From Arthrobacter nitroguajacolicus_D (GTDB lineage Bacteria; Actinomycetota; Actinomycetes; Actinomycetales; Micrococcaceae), in contig NZ_JAVDSH010000007.1 of the NCBI RefSeq assembly GCF_031455195.1, positions 62,001-126,000 of the forward strand: 64,000 nt of DNA. Reading direction: 5' to 3'. Below are positions 33,727 through 42,310 of the stretch, piece after piece; the first letter of the stretch is position 1, and every line of letters begins with the position of its first letter. The position numbers and the translations under genes are program-made. Below the pieces are notes generated by a model. It was given only the letters and a program-made list of their open reading frames with translations, was not told where the DNA came from and ran no database searches.

Positions 33727-35160
33727 CTAGAGGTTGGGGTGCTGTTGTTTCCATGGGCTTGCCGATTCGTAGGCTGCTGCAGCTTCCAGTACAGAGAGAT
33801 CGTTCAAATGCGGTCCAATGATCTGCAGTCCCACGGGCAGCCCCTCGGCGGAGAATCCGCAGGGAACACTTATCGCTGGAAGCCCTGCGTGGCTGGGAGG
33901 CTCCGTCATGCGATGGAAATCGATGGCAGGTCTGCGAACTGATTTTCCGTTGATCATGGTGGGACCGGCTTCGGGGCCAGGATGAGGGAAGGACGTCACA
34001 GGCATTGACGGGGTTACCAGTACGTCGTAATGGTCAAAAACATCAGCAAATGCCGAAGAAATGCGTCCCCGGATTTCATGAGCAGTATGGAAATAGTCCC
34101 TCGCTGTTTGCTCCAGCCCCAGCGAGGCAATGTCCCAAGTGATGGGATGGACATTTTCACGCGTAACTTTTCCGCTGGTGATATCGTCGCCGAACGCTGC
34201 AGCGAAAGAAGGGGACCAGAAGTGTTCAAAATAGTCCACTGGGTCTGGAAGGACCAACTGTACTTCTTCAACCACGGCACCCTGGGACCGCATTTGGTCC
34301 AAGGCCTGCTCGACTGCTTTGCGCACCTCGTGGTCAACGTTGGCCGTCCCGAAGTCAGGGCTGTAGGCAATCCGTTTGCCTGCGAGGGTGGACCCGCTGG
34401 ACAACAGCTTAAAGTAATCCTCAGTTGGCGCAGGGAGGGAAAGAGGGTCCCTGTTATCGGGTCCCGCGACGACGGATAGTGAAAGCGCGGCGTCCAGTAC
34501 CGACCGTGTTAAGGGCCCGTCAGTTCCCACCGATTCCCACGGTGAGGCGACAGGGAACCGTCCGCGTGAGGCTTTGAAGCCAACGACTCCACAGCAAGCG
34601 GCCGGTACGCGAATTGATCCCCCACCGTCAGAACCCCAACCAATCGGTGCTATTCCAGCCGCCACCGCGGCAGCTGCGCCACCGCTGGACCCACCAGAGG
34701 TGTGGGTTGCCTTCCAAGGGTTGCTTGTGATGCCCGTGAGTTTGCTTTCGGTAATGCCGAGCATTCCGAATTCCGGAGTGGTGGTTTTCCCGACGAGCAC
34801 CGCGCCAGCGGCTTTAAGGCGAGCCCATGTCAGTGAATCCTTGGCGGGTATGTGCTCACTGTACTCAACAGAGCCGTAGGTCGTCCTGACCCCCGCCGTG
34901 TCCGCCAGATCCTTCACGGTGACCGGTACTCCATGTAATGCTCCCAGCGACTCGGCAGGCGTGGACATAAGTTCCTGTCCGGCCTCTTCCGCTCTCTTGA
35001 GTGCCAGTTCGGCCGTCACTGTTACGAATGCATTGATCTTAGGGTTCGCACTCTCAAGCTGCTCCAAGACGGCACGCGTGGCCTCCATGGGAGATACTTT
35101 CCGAGCGCGGATGAGCGAAGCCAGCTCCCAGGCGTCCAGCCAACAGAGCTCGGTCGTCAT
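33727..35160 (-). CDS. Amidase (amidase-signature family)
   Basis: 477 residues from ATG 35160, which overlaps the preceding stop (ATGA) and has AAGGAG upstream; the frame opens earlier without a site. The Ser-Ser-Lys triad is visible: Lys in VPVTVKDLADTAG, Ser in SDGGGSIRVPAACCG, and the nucleophile region in THTSGGSSGGAAAAVAAG. These enzymes hydrolyse C-N bonds of amides, releasing ammonia or an amine and a carboxylic acid. No signal peptide. Its place in the operon suggests it follows or precedes the MOSC-linked reduction. Confidence 0.9.
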   Translation of the reverse strand: MTTELCWLDAWELASLIRARKVSPMEATRAVLEQLESANPKINAFVTVTAELALKRAEEAGQELMSTPAESLGALHGVPVTVKDLADTAGVRTTYGSVEYSEHIPAKDSLTWARLKAAGAVLVGKTTTPEFGMLGITESKLTGITSNPWKATHTSGGSSGGAAAAVAAGIAPIGWGSDGGGSIRVPAACCGVVGFKASRGRFPVASPWESVGTDGPLTRSVLDAALSLSVVAGPDNRDPLSLPAPTEDYFKLLSSGSTLAGKRIAYSPDFGTANVDHEVRKAVEQALDQMRSQGAVVEEVQLVLPDPVDYFEHFWSPSFAAAFGDDITSGKVTRENVHPITWDIASLGLEQTARDYFHTAHEIRGRISSAFADVFDHYDVLVTPSMPVTSFPHPGPEAGPTMINGKSVRRPAIDFHRMTEPPSHAGLPAISVPCGFSAEGLPVGLQIIGPHLNDLSVLEAAAAYESASPWKQQHPNL

Positions 35161-35630
35161 GCCGACTCCTTCGTCCTGGTCCACAGAACGCGCCACTCTG
35201 CCGTAGCGCCCGGCTTTGCCCGCCCTTCGACTTCCAAGACACAGTTGATCAGCAACAGAAAGCCGTCACCCCGGGGCTCGGCGGAGAGCACCTCGCCACG
35301 GACCCGGATGGAATCGTCCGTGGTTATTGGGCTTACGAACCGGACTTTGTCCAGACCATAGTTCCACCCCGCCCACAGGGGATCCTCCACAAAGAGTACG
35401 GCGTTGACCAAGTGGTCCAAGAGGGAAAGGACATGAAAACCCTCGACCAGGCCGCTTGGGTAGAAATCGGCATCCATTGCGTTGGCGTTGATATCCGTGT
35501 AGCTGGCAACATCGAAGTGGTGGAGCCGGTCCTGTTCTACAGAGAACCACCCGCCGACGAACTCATCGCCGACGATGCTCGTCAAGTTATCCCACGTCGT
35601 CGACACGACCTTTGTTTCACTGGTTTTCAT
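35157..35630 (-). CDS. MaoC-like hotdog-fold protein (enoyl-CoA hydratase-like)
   Basis: 157 residues from ATG 35630 with CAGGAG just upstream. The hotdog segment FDVASYTDINANAMDADFYP then GLVEGFHVLSLLDHL matches MaoC-type dehydratases, as does GLDKVRFVSPITTDDSIRVRGEV. However, the usual catalytic Asp...His pair (D-x-N-P-x-H) reads DINANAM, so the histidine is replaced by methionine. It may therefore bind an acyl thioester without classical hydratase activity, or use another residue. First gene of the five-gene minus-strand operon. Confidence 0.75.
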   Translation of the reverse strand: MKTSETKVVSTTWDNLTSIVGDEFVGGWFSVEQDRLHHFDVASYTDINANAMDADFYPSGLVEGFHVLSLLDHLVNAVLFVEDPLWAGWNYGLDKVRFVSPITTDDSIRVRGEVLSAEPRGDGFLLLINCVLEVEGRAKPGATAEWRVLWTRTKESA

Positions 35631-35685
35631 GCTTCTCCTGAGCGCGGGTGCGCATGGGTAGGAATTTTTTATATAGCAAGCACGA

Positions 35686-35701
35686 TACAACGCGCGTTAT
35701 A
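35686..35701. promoter_or_regulatory. Candidate TetR operator (16-bp palindrome)
   Basis: TACAACGCGCGTTATA is symmetric at 7 of 8 base pairs. It lies in the divergent region between the MaoC-like gene and the TetR gene at 35796, 56 and 95 bp from the two starts. The TetR protein is the natural candidate to bind it. Confidence 0.5.
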
Positions 35702-35795
35702 CAATGGCAATGGAAAGTTCACGATTGGGCCATGTCAGACCTTGTTGCCGGAAAACGCAGCAGCGTCGCCTGGCAAGGAATAGGGAGAGTCGAGC

Positions 35796-36419
35796 ATGCC
35801 ACGACAAGTCGATCCAATTGAGCGTCGCCGCCAAATCACTTCTGCGGCGATCAATATTCTTGCTACCGGTGGCGCGTCGGCCCTGACTCTAAAGAGTCTC
35901 GCCGAAGAGCTCGGAGGATCCATCACCCTGGTCACACACTTCTTCGCTTCGCGCGAAGATATCTTCACGGCCGTGGTCGATGACCTTGCAGAGAGCTATG
36001 ATTCGGAGCTGCAGGCTCTCGAGGCCGGCGCCGACGCCGCCGGACGATTGAAGATACTCTTGGAGTGGATGGTGCCGCTTTCCCCCCAGGATGTGGACCA
36101 GGAATCGGGCCGCATAGCACTGATCTCCCAGCGCCACACACATCAGGGGATAGACCATTTCTTTGAAGTCATGGAGAATCGCGTTCGCGGCCTGCTGTCG
36201 TCACATCTTGAGCCGGTCGTGCCGGAGCGCGACGTGCCGCAACTTGTCGACTATCTCCGTGCTCTGACCAACGGATTGGCACTTTCCGCCGTTGAACACC
36301 CGGAAATTTGGACAAAGGAACGCGTTCTGGGGGTAATACACAGATCCATCGAGGCCCTTGGCCTGGAGGAAACGGCCGCCGAACTACAGGGAGCCGGGGC
36401 TGCAAGCCCTGCTTTATGA
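35796..36419 (+). CDS. TetR-family transcriptional regulator
   Basis: 207 residues. The N-terminal HTH spans about residues 8-55 (RRRQITSAAINILATGGASA, LTLKSLAEELGGSITLVTHF), followed by SREDIFTAVVDDL. The C-terminal domain resembles the BetI-like TetR_C group (LEWMVPLSPQDVDQESGRIALIS). It is divergent from the amidase/MOSC operon and converges on the acyl-CoA synthetase gene. It probably represses the divergent operon. Confidence 0.9.
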   Translation: MPRQVDPIERRRQITSAAINILATGGASALTLKSLAEELGGSITLVTHFFASREDIFTAVVDDLAESYDSELQALEAGADAAGRLKILLEWMVPLSPQDVDQESGRIALISQRHTHQGIDHFFEVMENRVRGLLSSHLEPVVPERDVPQLVDYLRALTNGLALSAVEHPEIWTKERVLGVIHRSIEALGLEETAAELQGAGAASPAL

Positions 36420-36477
36420 GCGGATTTCGGGGGCAACGCAGGTTCGACCGGTATTGCCCCCGAAAAGCATTCGCCGC

Positions 36478-38613
36478 CTACGCTTGACTTCGCCCCACAA
36501 GGAGGCAGTCGACCAGCCTTACCCGTCCGGTTGCTGGTTCGATGAGAACCGGGTTGAGGTCGGCCTCGGCCAGGTCCTCCCCGAGGTCCGAAGCCAGCCA
36601 CGAAAGACGTGAGACGAGATCGGCGAAGGGCTCTGTGGTTGTCGGGGGCAACAGGTTCCGGTATCCGGAGAGGACTTTGCCCAGCCGGGTAGTCTCAATC
36701 ATTCCGGCTGCCTTCGCCGCATCGAACGGCGCGTGGGAGCGTGCGGTGTCTTCCAAGATTTCCACCAAGGTTCCGCCCATCCCCAAACCAACGGTCTGGC
36801 CGATGCGCGCATCACTCACGAACCCCGCAAATGCCTCGATGGCGGCGTCAATCTGCTCCTGAATCTCGAAACCCTGGATGTTCGCCAGAGGGGCGTTCCG
36901 GGCGATATTTTCCTGAATTCGTCTTCCCGCGGCTCTTAGTTCTTCGTCGTTTTGGATACCGAGAACCACACCGCCTATGTCGGAACGGTGGGCGATATCC
37001 CGGGATTCGACTTTTAGGACCACGGGGTACCCGTGGGCTACTGCCCAGGCCGCAGCCTCGTCGATGGTTTCGACGACGCTGCTGGCTACCATCCTGATTC
37101 CATACGCCGCCAGTATCCCCCGGGAGAAATCGGCGCTGAGTCCTTGGGACTGCGACCGGATCTCGGCAGCGAACCGCTCCACTTCATCTGGGGCCGGCAG
37201 GACGGCCGGACGCCCCGAGTTCTCGGAGGGTCGGTTCTTGGAGGCGGCGCGCAGAGCTACGAAAGCGTTCCTCATTCCTCGTAGGACTGGCAGGCTGCCG
37301 CCAACCCACTCGCGGGCAGATTGATGAATGCTCATCGACGAACTGGAGGCTATTACAACCGGAAAGTCGGGGTTGGCCCTGCTGATCTCCGCGGCGGCCC
37401 GATAATATTCTTCTTCGTACGCGATCTCAACGCTGCTCAGGCTTTCTTGGGCGTCGAGGACCACAACCAAGGCATCAATTGAAGGATCGGCTACGACCGC
37501 TGCCAGAGACTGGCGGTAGTCGTCATCCGTAGCCGACACCGATCCTCCGGCGTCAAGAGGATTATGGATCAAAACTCCAGGAAGGTGTTCGGCAAGTGTT
37601 GAACGCACCTCCGAGTTGAAAGCCGGAAGATCAACGCCAACCTGTTCGGCGAGGTCAGCTGCCAAAGCTGCTTGGCCGCCGGATATTGTAATGACGCCGA
37701 TTCCAGTTCCCGCTACCCGACGCTCCCTGAGATCGGAGAGGCATTCGAGGGTGGTTGCCAACTCGTCGTAGTCGCCGACCAAGGGTACGTCAAGATGCTC
37801 GAAGTAGGCATCATACGCTTCGCTGCTTGAGAGGATGGCACCTGTGTGGGCAGTAGTCGCTTGGGCACCCTTGACGGTTCGACCGACTTTCAGAGCAACG
37901 AGGGGCTTCCCCGCGTCCCTGACCTTGGACACCGCCCGGCTAAATGCTGCAGTATCGGGGATGGATTCGACGACAACGCCAATGACCTTCGTGTCCGGGT
38001 CGGTGGCCAGCCATGAGATGTAGTCGGCAGTTGTTGCCGAGACCTCATTGCCGGTCGAAATGACTTTCGAGAACCCTGCCGAGCTCGTTGAGCGTGCAAC
38101 GAAGATCGCGGCCGAACCCGACTGCGATACCAGCGAGATGTCCCCTACGGGCAAGTCCATCAATATGCCTTCGTCAATCCACAGCGGGGTGGCGGCCGAG
38201 ACATCTATGATTCCCATGCAGTTGGGGCCATGAATAAACATGCCCGTGCTGTTTGCCAGCTCCACAACGGCGTTCTGGTCATCAGCCGACAGGCCCACAG
38301 AAGGAACCACGGCCGCAGGGCAGCCCTGATCAGCCAGCTCCCTCAAGGTCGTCACCACTGCTGAGGCGGGAAGGGCCAGCACGGCAACGTCCACATGAGG
38401 CAGCTCCGCGATGGAACTCACAGACTGCAGTCCTTCGATAACCGAACCCGACGGATTGATGACATGAATCTTGCCAGCAAAATCTGCTTGTTGAAGATTC
38501 CTGATGATTTGATTGCCAGCTCCATCCGGGCGGCGAGACGAAGCCCCGATGACGGCGACGCTGCCGGGGGCAAACAGGGACCCAATGCCGGTCTTGACCT
38601 GTGTGAGGGTCAT
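36478..38613 (-). CDS. NDP-forming acyl-CoA synthetase, fused alpha and beta subunits
   Basis: 711 residues. Domains in order: CoA-binding Rossmann (SVAVIGASSRRPDGAGNQI, residues about 15-130, with HGPNCMGI), a succinyl-CoA-ligase-like domain with the phospho-His region TTAHTGAILSS, and a C-terminal ATP-grasp domain (FSRGILAAYGI, GYPVVLKVESRDIAHRSDIGGV, QTVGLGMGGTLVEI). It activates a carboxylic acid to its CoA thioester with ATP and releases ADP and phosphate, or runs in reverse. The fused order matches actinobacterial and archaeal acetate-CoA ligases (ADP-forming). Its acid could come from the neighbouring amidase. It is divergent from the peptide transporter. Confidence 0.88.
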   Translation of the reverse strand: MTLTQVKTGIGSLFAPGSVAVIGASSRRPDGAGNQIIRNLQQADFAGKIHVINPSGSVIEGLQSVSSIAELPHVDVAVLALPASAVVTTLRELADQGCPAAVVPSVGLSADDQNAVVELANSTGMFIHGPNCMGIIDVSAATPLWIDEGILMDLPVGDISLVSQSGSAAIFVARSTSSAGFSKVISTGNEVSATTADYISWLATDPDTKVIGVVVESIPDTAAFSRAVSKVRDAGKPLVALKVGRTVKGAQATTAHTGAILSSSEAYDAYFEHLDVPLVGDYDELATTLECLSDLRERRVAGTGIGVITISGGQAALAADLAEQVGVDLPAFNSEVRSTLAEHLPGVLIHNPLDAGGSVSATDDDYRQSLAAVVADPSIDALVVVLDAQESLSSVEIAYEEEYYRAAAEISRANPDFPVVIASSSSMSIHQSAREWVGGSLPVLRGMRNAFVALRAASKNRPSENSGRPAVLPAPDEVERFAAEIRSQSQGLSADFSRGILAAYGIRMVASSVVETIDEAAAWAVAHGYPVVLKVESRDIAHRSDIGGVVLGIQNDEELRAAGRRIQENIARNAPLANIQGFEIQEQIDAAIEAFAGFVSDARIGQTVGLGMGGTLVEILEDTARSHAPFDAAKAAGMIETTRLGKVLSGYRNLLPPTTTEPFADLVSRLSWLASDLGEDLAEADLNPVLIEPATGRVRLVDCLLVGRSQA

Positions 38614-38627
38614 GCATCCTCCATATT

Positions 38628-38644
38628 GTAGTGATTGTTATATA
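38628..38644 (+). repeat. Regulatory direct repeat, copy 1 (GTAG-N5-GTTATATA)
   Basis: This 17-bp element matches a second copy at 38714-38730 in 14 of 17 positions. It lies at the promoter of the acyl-CoA synthetase gene. An operator for a shared regulator is inferred. Confidence 0.5.
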
Positions 38645-38704
38645 AACAGTGACACACAAAATTCATACAGACCAGCCCCTCGAGTCAAGGCTTCCCGCCA
38701 CCCC

Positions 38705-38732
38705 TTGACTTATGTAGCGCATGTTATATATT
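38705..38732 (+). promoter_or_regulatory. Candidate sigma-70-type promoter of the peptide ABC operon
   Basis: TTGACT at 38705-38710 and TATATT at 38727-38732 are separated by 16 bp, about 46 bp upstream of the substrate-binding protein start. Confidence 0.6.
38714..38730 (+). repeat. Regulatory direct repeat, copy 2 (GTAG-N5-GTTATATA)
   Basis: Second copy of the 17-bp element at 38628. It overlaps the spacer and -10 region of the ABC operon promoter, a position where a bound repressor would block transcription. Confidence 0.5.
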
Positions 38733-38778
38733 CATCTTTACGTAACCCCCGTCACACTAACTTCTGCGCAGGAGCACC

Positions 38779-40446
38779 ATGACTACACGACCGAGATCCG
38801 TGCGTCTCAACAAACAAGCCGCCCTTCGGGTCGCAGCGGTCTCACTGGCGGCTTCCTCGCTGCTACTGACCTCATGTTCCCCATCTCCCACCGGAACCAG
38901 CACTTCAAGCGCGCCGGCACCCGAACTTAAGTCCAAGACCGTCGATGCCAAAGGCGACGTCGACTCCTTTGTCTGGAACCTGCCCACGGGTGAACCGGAC
39001 ACGCTCGATCCTGCCAATGCAGCTACTTATGGTGGCGGCACGGTGGTTGGCAACCTTTGCGATCCACTACTTCGTGTCGACGCCGACTACAACCTCACAC
39101 CCAACTTGGTTGACTTTCGTCAGGAAAGCCCCCTGAAACTTGTCTACGAGGTGAAGGCCGAGGCAAAATTCTGGGATGGCTCTCCCGTGACGGCGGCGGA
39201 TATTGCCTATAGCCTCAACCGGGCAAAGGACCCGTCAAAGATCGTTAGCTTCATCTTCGCCAAGGTCGCCTCCATTGACGTAACAGGCGAAAAGGAAGTG
39301 ACAGTAACTTTCTCCTCTCCCGACGAGCTGTTCAACTACGAGATGTCAACGATCGCTGGCATGATCGTCAAGAAGGACGCCGCTGAGGCGGGCGGTGCTG
39401 CCTTCGGCACGTCGTCGGGCACACTAATGTGCAGCGGCCCCTTCAAGCTTGATGAGTGGAAGTCCGGCGACAGCATCTCAGCATCACGGAACGATGCCTA
39501 TTGGAACCCCAAATACAGGGCCCACGCAGCAAAAGTTCGTTTCACTTTCGTCACAGACACAACGTCGCTGACCCAAGCCCTAAACTCAGGAGAAATCGAC
39601 GGGTCTTACGAGCTTCCAGCGACCTCCATCCCCGCCCTTCAAAACTCCAGTGCCGGTAAATTGCACTTCGGGCCTTCCACGCAGTCCGTGAGCCTGGACG
39701 TGGCAACCCCTGAAGGACCACTGCAGAACGTGTCGTTGCGTGAGGCTTTGCAAAGCATCGTGGATCGCAAGGCACTGGCAGACGTCGTCTACCATGGTTC
39801 AGCAACCCCTCTCTACACCAAGCTGACTCCCACGACATGGCCAAATGGCTCCAAGGACATTTACCAGCCGGCCTACGACACGTTTGAGCAGCAGAGGTCG
39901 CTGAATCTCGACCGTGCTAAAGAGCTCGTTGCAAAGTCCGGATACAAGGGCGAAGAAATCGTCCTGGCGGTCCAGGCAGGGAACGAAACACTGGGACGTA
40001 TCGCCCAGCTAGTCCAGCAGCAGGCCAAGCAAGCCGGCATCACCGTTACCATCAAGTCGATGCAACCTCTGGAATACTCCCAGGCCCAATACGATGCCGC
40101 GAAACGGCAAGGCCTGGACCTCCTTTTGAACACATCGTTTAACGGCGTGCAGGATCCGCTTGAGCCGCTCGGCTTTGTTTACCTTCCTGGCGCCTTTTAC
40201 AACTACGTGAACTTCGATGATCCAACGGTCACTCAGCTTTTGACTCAGGCCCAAGGCACCTTTGACGAGCAGGAACGATCTAAACTAGTGGTCCAGGCCC
40301 AGGAGCGGTACGAAGCCGCCTCCGCCAGCATTCCGCTGCTGAGCACCAACACCGTGATCTTCATGAACAACAGGCTCACGGGTGCGGTTACTTCCTTCGC
40401 GTACTGGGCCATGCCCTCCATGGCCATGATCGGCGCAGCAGGGTGA
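38779..40446 (+). CDS. Peptide/nickel-type ABC transporter substrate-binding lipoprotein
   Basis: 555 residues. A lipoprotein signal peptide is clear: basic N-terminus, hydrophobic stretch and lipobox LLTSC with the lipidated Cys at residue 33. The SBP_bac_5 family pattern follows (PDTLDPANAATYGGGTVVGN, LVYEVKAEAKFWDGSPVTAADIAYSLNRA split by a few residues, SLREALQSIVDRKALADVV). It captures peptides or other oligomeric solutes outside the membrane. Its stop overlaps the first permease start by four bases (GTGA). Confidence 0.93.
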   Translation: MTTRPRSVRLNKQAALRVAAVSLAASSLLLTSCSPSPTGTSTSSAPAPELKSKTVDAKGDVDSFVWNLPTGEPDTLDPANAATYGGGTVVGNLCDPLLRVDADYNLTPNLVDFRQESPLKLVYEVKAEAKFWDGSPVTAADIAYSLNRAKDPSKIVSFIFAKVASIDVTGEKEVTVTFSSPDELFNYEMSTIAGMIVKKDAAEAGGAAFGTSSGTLMCSGPFKLDEWKSGDSISASRNDAYWNPKYRAHAAKVRFTFVTDTTSLTQALNSGEIDGSYELPATSIPALQNSSAGKLHFGPSTQSVSLDVATPEGPLQNVSLREALQSIVDRKALADVVYHGSATPLYTKLTPTTWPNGSKDIYQPAYDTFEQQRSLNLDRAKELVAKSGYKGEEIVLAVQAGNETLGRIAQLVQQQAKQAGITVTIKSMQPLEYSQAQYDAAKRQGLDLLLNTSFNGVQDPLEPLGFVYLPGAFYNYVNFDDPTVTQLLTQAQGTFDEQERSKLVVQAQERYEAASASIPLLSTNTVIFMNNRLTGAVTSFAYWAMPSMAMIGAAG

Positions 40447-41459
40447 GTCCAACGCTAGGTACCGAACTGCAACCGCAGGCTGTCGCCCGGAGGAAGTCCA
40501 GCTTTCTTCCGGGCCTCGGCCGGCCGCTCCAATTGATTTTCCGCTGGCTTCTCGGACCGATCGTCACGGTTCTGCTGACGTCAATGCTGATCTTTGCTGC
40601 AATTTCGCTGGCCCCCGGCGACCCGATCGCTCAGGTGTTGGGCAGCCGTTCAACCCCCGAGCAGCGCGAAGCCATGAGCCAAACGCTAGGTCTTGATGAC
40701 CCTCTTCCCGTCCGCTACTGGAATTGGCTTTCGGACGCGCTCCACGGCGATCTTGGGCTATCACTGACTTACCGCCAGAACGTGACCGACCTGCTGGAGC
40801 CCAGAGTCGGCACAACACTCACGTTGGTTCTTTTGGCTACAATATTCATCCTTGTCACCGGCATCGTTCTTGGTGCTCTGGGCGGCGGGATAGCACGACT
40901 ACGGCCAGTGGTCAGCTTCCTCTCCGGGTTGGGGATCGCCATCCCAGGATTCGTAGCAGCCTCGGCTCTGATTAGTCTCTTCGCTGTCAAGCTTGGATGG
41001 TTTCCCACGTACGGGGCAGGCTCGGGGTTTGTTGACCAGGTCTGGCACCTGATCCTTCCTGCTGTTGCACTGTCCATCGGTTGGGCGGCGTATGTCGCCC
41101 AAATTACAGCAACCGCAGTAAAGGAAGAATCAGCACGGGAACATGTTGAGACAGCCAGAGGGCGAGGGATCCCAGGTTTTACCGTTTTCCGTAGACACGT
41201 CCTCCGTAACGCGGCCATTCCAATACTGACTGTTTCAGGTCTAACCGTTGCAGGGTTGGTGGCGGGCTCAGTTGTGGTCGAAACCGCCTTCTCCATTGAC
41301 GGGATTGGCTCGTTGCTAGTCAAAAGCGTATCGACCAAAGACTACTCGGTAGTCACTGCGATAGCAGTGCTGATCGTTGTGGTTTTCGTGCTGATGACTA
41401 CGGTAATCGACATCGTCCAGGCCGCCATCGATCCCCAAATGAAGGGAGGCAGGAAGTGA
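40443..41459 (+). CDS. ABC transporter permease, DppB/OppB type
   Basis: 338 residues, about six membrane helices. The opening MLIFAAISLAPGDPIAQVLG and the loop VETARGRGIPGFTVFRRHVLRNA (EAA motif contacting the ATPase) are typical of DppB. GTG start overlaps the upstream stop; its own stop overlaps the next GTG. Confidence 0.93.
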   Translation: MSPTLGTELQPQAVARRKSSFLPGLGRPLQLIFRWLLGPIVTVLLTSMLIFAAISLAPGDPIAQVLGSRSTPEQREAMSQTLGLDDPLPVRYWNWLSDALHGDLGLSLTYRQNVTDLLEPRVGTTLTLVLLATIFILVTGIVLGALGGGIARLRPVVSFLSGLGIAIPGFVAASALISLFAVKLGWFPTYGAGSGFVDQVWHLILPAVALSIGWAAYVAQITATAVKEESAREHVETARGRGIPGFTVFRRHVLRNAAIPILTVSGLTVAGLVAGSVVVETAFSIDGIGSLLVKSVSTKDYSVVTAIAVLIVVVFVLMTTVIDIVQAAIDPQMKGGRK

Positions 41460-42310
41460 CTGCTCTTTCAGTGACAAAGAAGGCATCCGGGCTGAGCGTC
41501 CGCAGAAACACCGATCCGATCTTGGTCCTATTGGCCTGCGCAGGACTGTTTCTCTTGCTGTTGGCGATTACAGGACCCTATTTGGCCCCCTATCCCCCGG
41601 AGCAGACTGACATCCTGGCTGCCAGTCAGGGCGCCAGTACGGCGCACGCACTAGGAACTGATTCTCTTGGCAGGGACATCCTTTCGAGGTTGCTGACCGG
41701 CGCTAGGCTCAGCTTCATTGGCCCGCTGATCATCGTGACAATCAGTACTGTCTGCGGCACGGCCCTGGCCATCGCTGCTGCATGGAAAGGTGGTTGGCTG
41801 GATCAGGTCATCGATAAGTCCCTGAACATCCTTTTCGCCATTCCGGGTGTACTGGTCGCAGTTCTTGCCGCCGCTATTTTCGGGGCGGGCTTCTGGGCGC
41901 CCATATGCGCTCTTAGCATCGTCTACATCCCGTTCGTTGCCAAAGTGGTTCGCAGCTACGCGCTCAGGGAACGCAAGCGTCCCTACATTGAGGCTTACCA
42001 GTTGGCAGGGTTAAGCCCCTGGCGCATCTGTACCCGCCATATCTTGGGCAATGTAATGCCGATTGTCCTCGCCCAAGCCACCCTCGGCTTAGGCTCAGCG
42101 CTCATGGATTTCGGCGCCATCAACTTTCTCGGTCTGGGAGTACAGCCACCGGCCTCCGAATGGGGCTTGATGGTCAGCGATGGAAGGTCCGAAATTCTCA
42201 ACGGAGCCTTTCAACAGAGCCTTTCGGCTGGGACTATGATCGTAATCTCGGTCGTCATTTTCAATCTCCTCGGAGAGAGGCTGACGGCCCGAATCGGAGC
42301 AGCACTATGA
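41456..42310 (+). CDS. ABC transporter permease, DppC/OppC type
   Basis: 284 residues. HALGTDSLGRDILSRLLTGA near residue 62 is the hallmark of DppC-type permeases, and the EAA loop reads YIEAYQLAGLSPWRICTRHIL. The end, FGAINFLGLGVQPPASEWGL, is conserved in the family. GTG start within a four-base overlap. Confidence 0.93.
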   Translation: MTALSVTKKASGLSVRRNTDPILVLLACAGLFLLLLAITGPYLAPYPPEQTDILAASQGASTAHALGTDSLGRDILSRLLTGARLSFIGPLIIVTISTVCGTALAIAAAWKGGWLDQVIDKSLNILFAIPGVLVAVLAAAIFGAGFWAPICALSIVYIPFVAKVVRSYALRERKRPYIEAYQLAGLSPWRICTRHILGNVMPIVLAQATLGLGSALMDFGAINFLGLGVQPPASEWGLMVSDGRSEILNGAFQQSLSAGTMIVISVVIFNLLGERLTARIGAAL

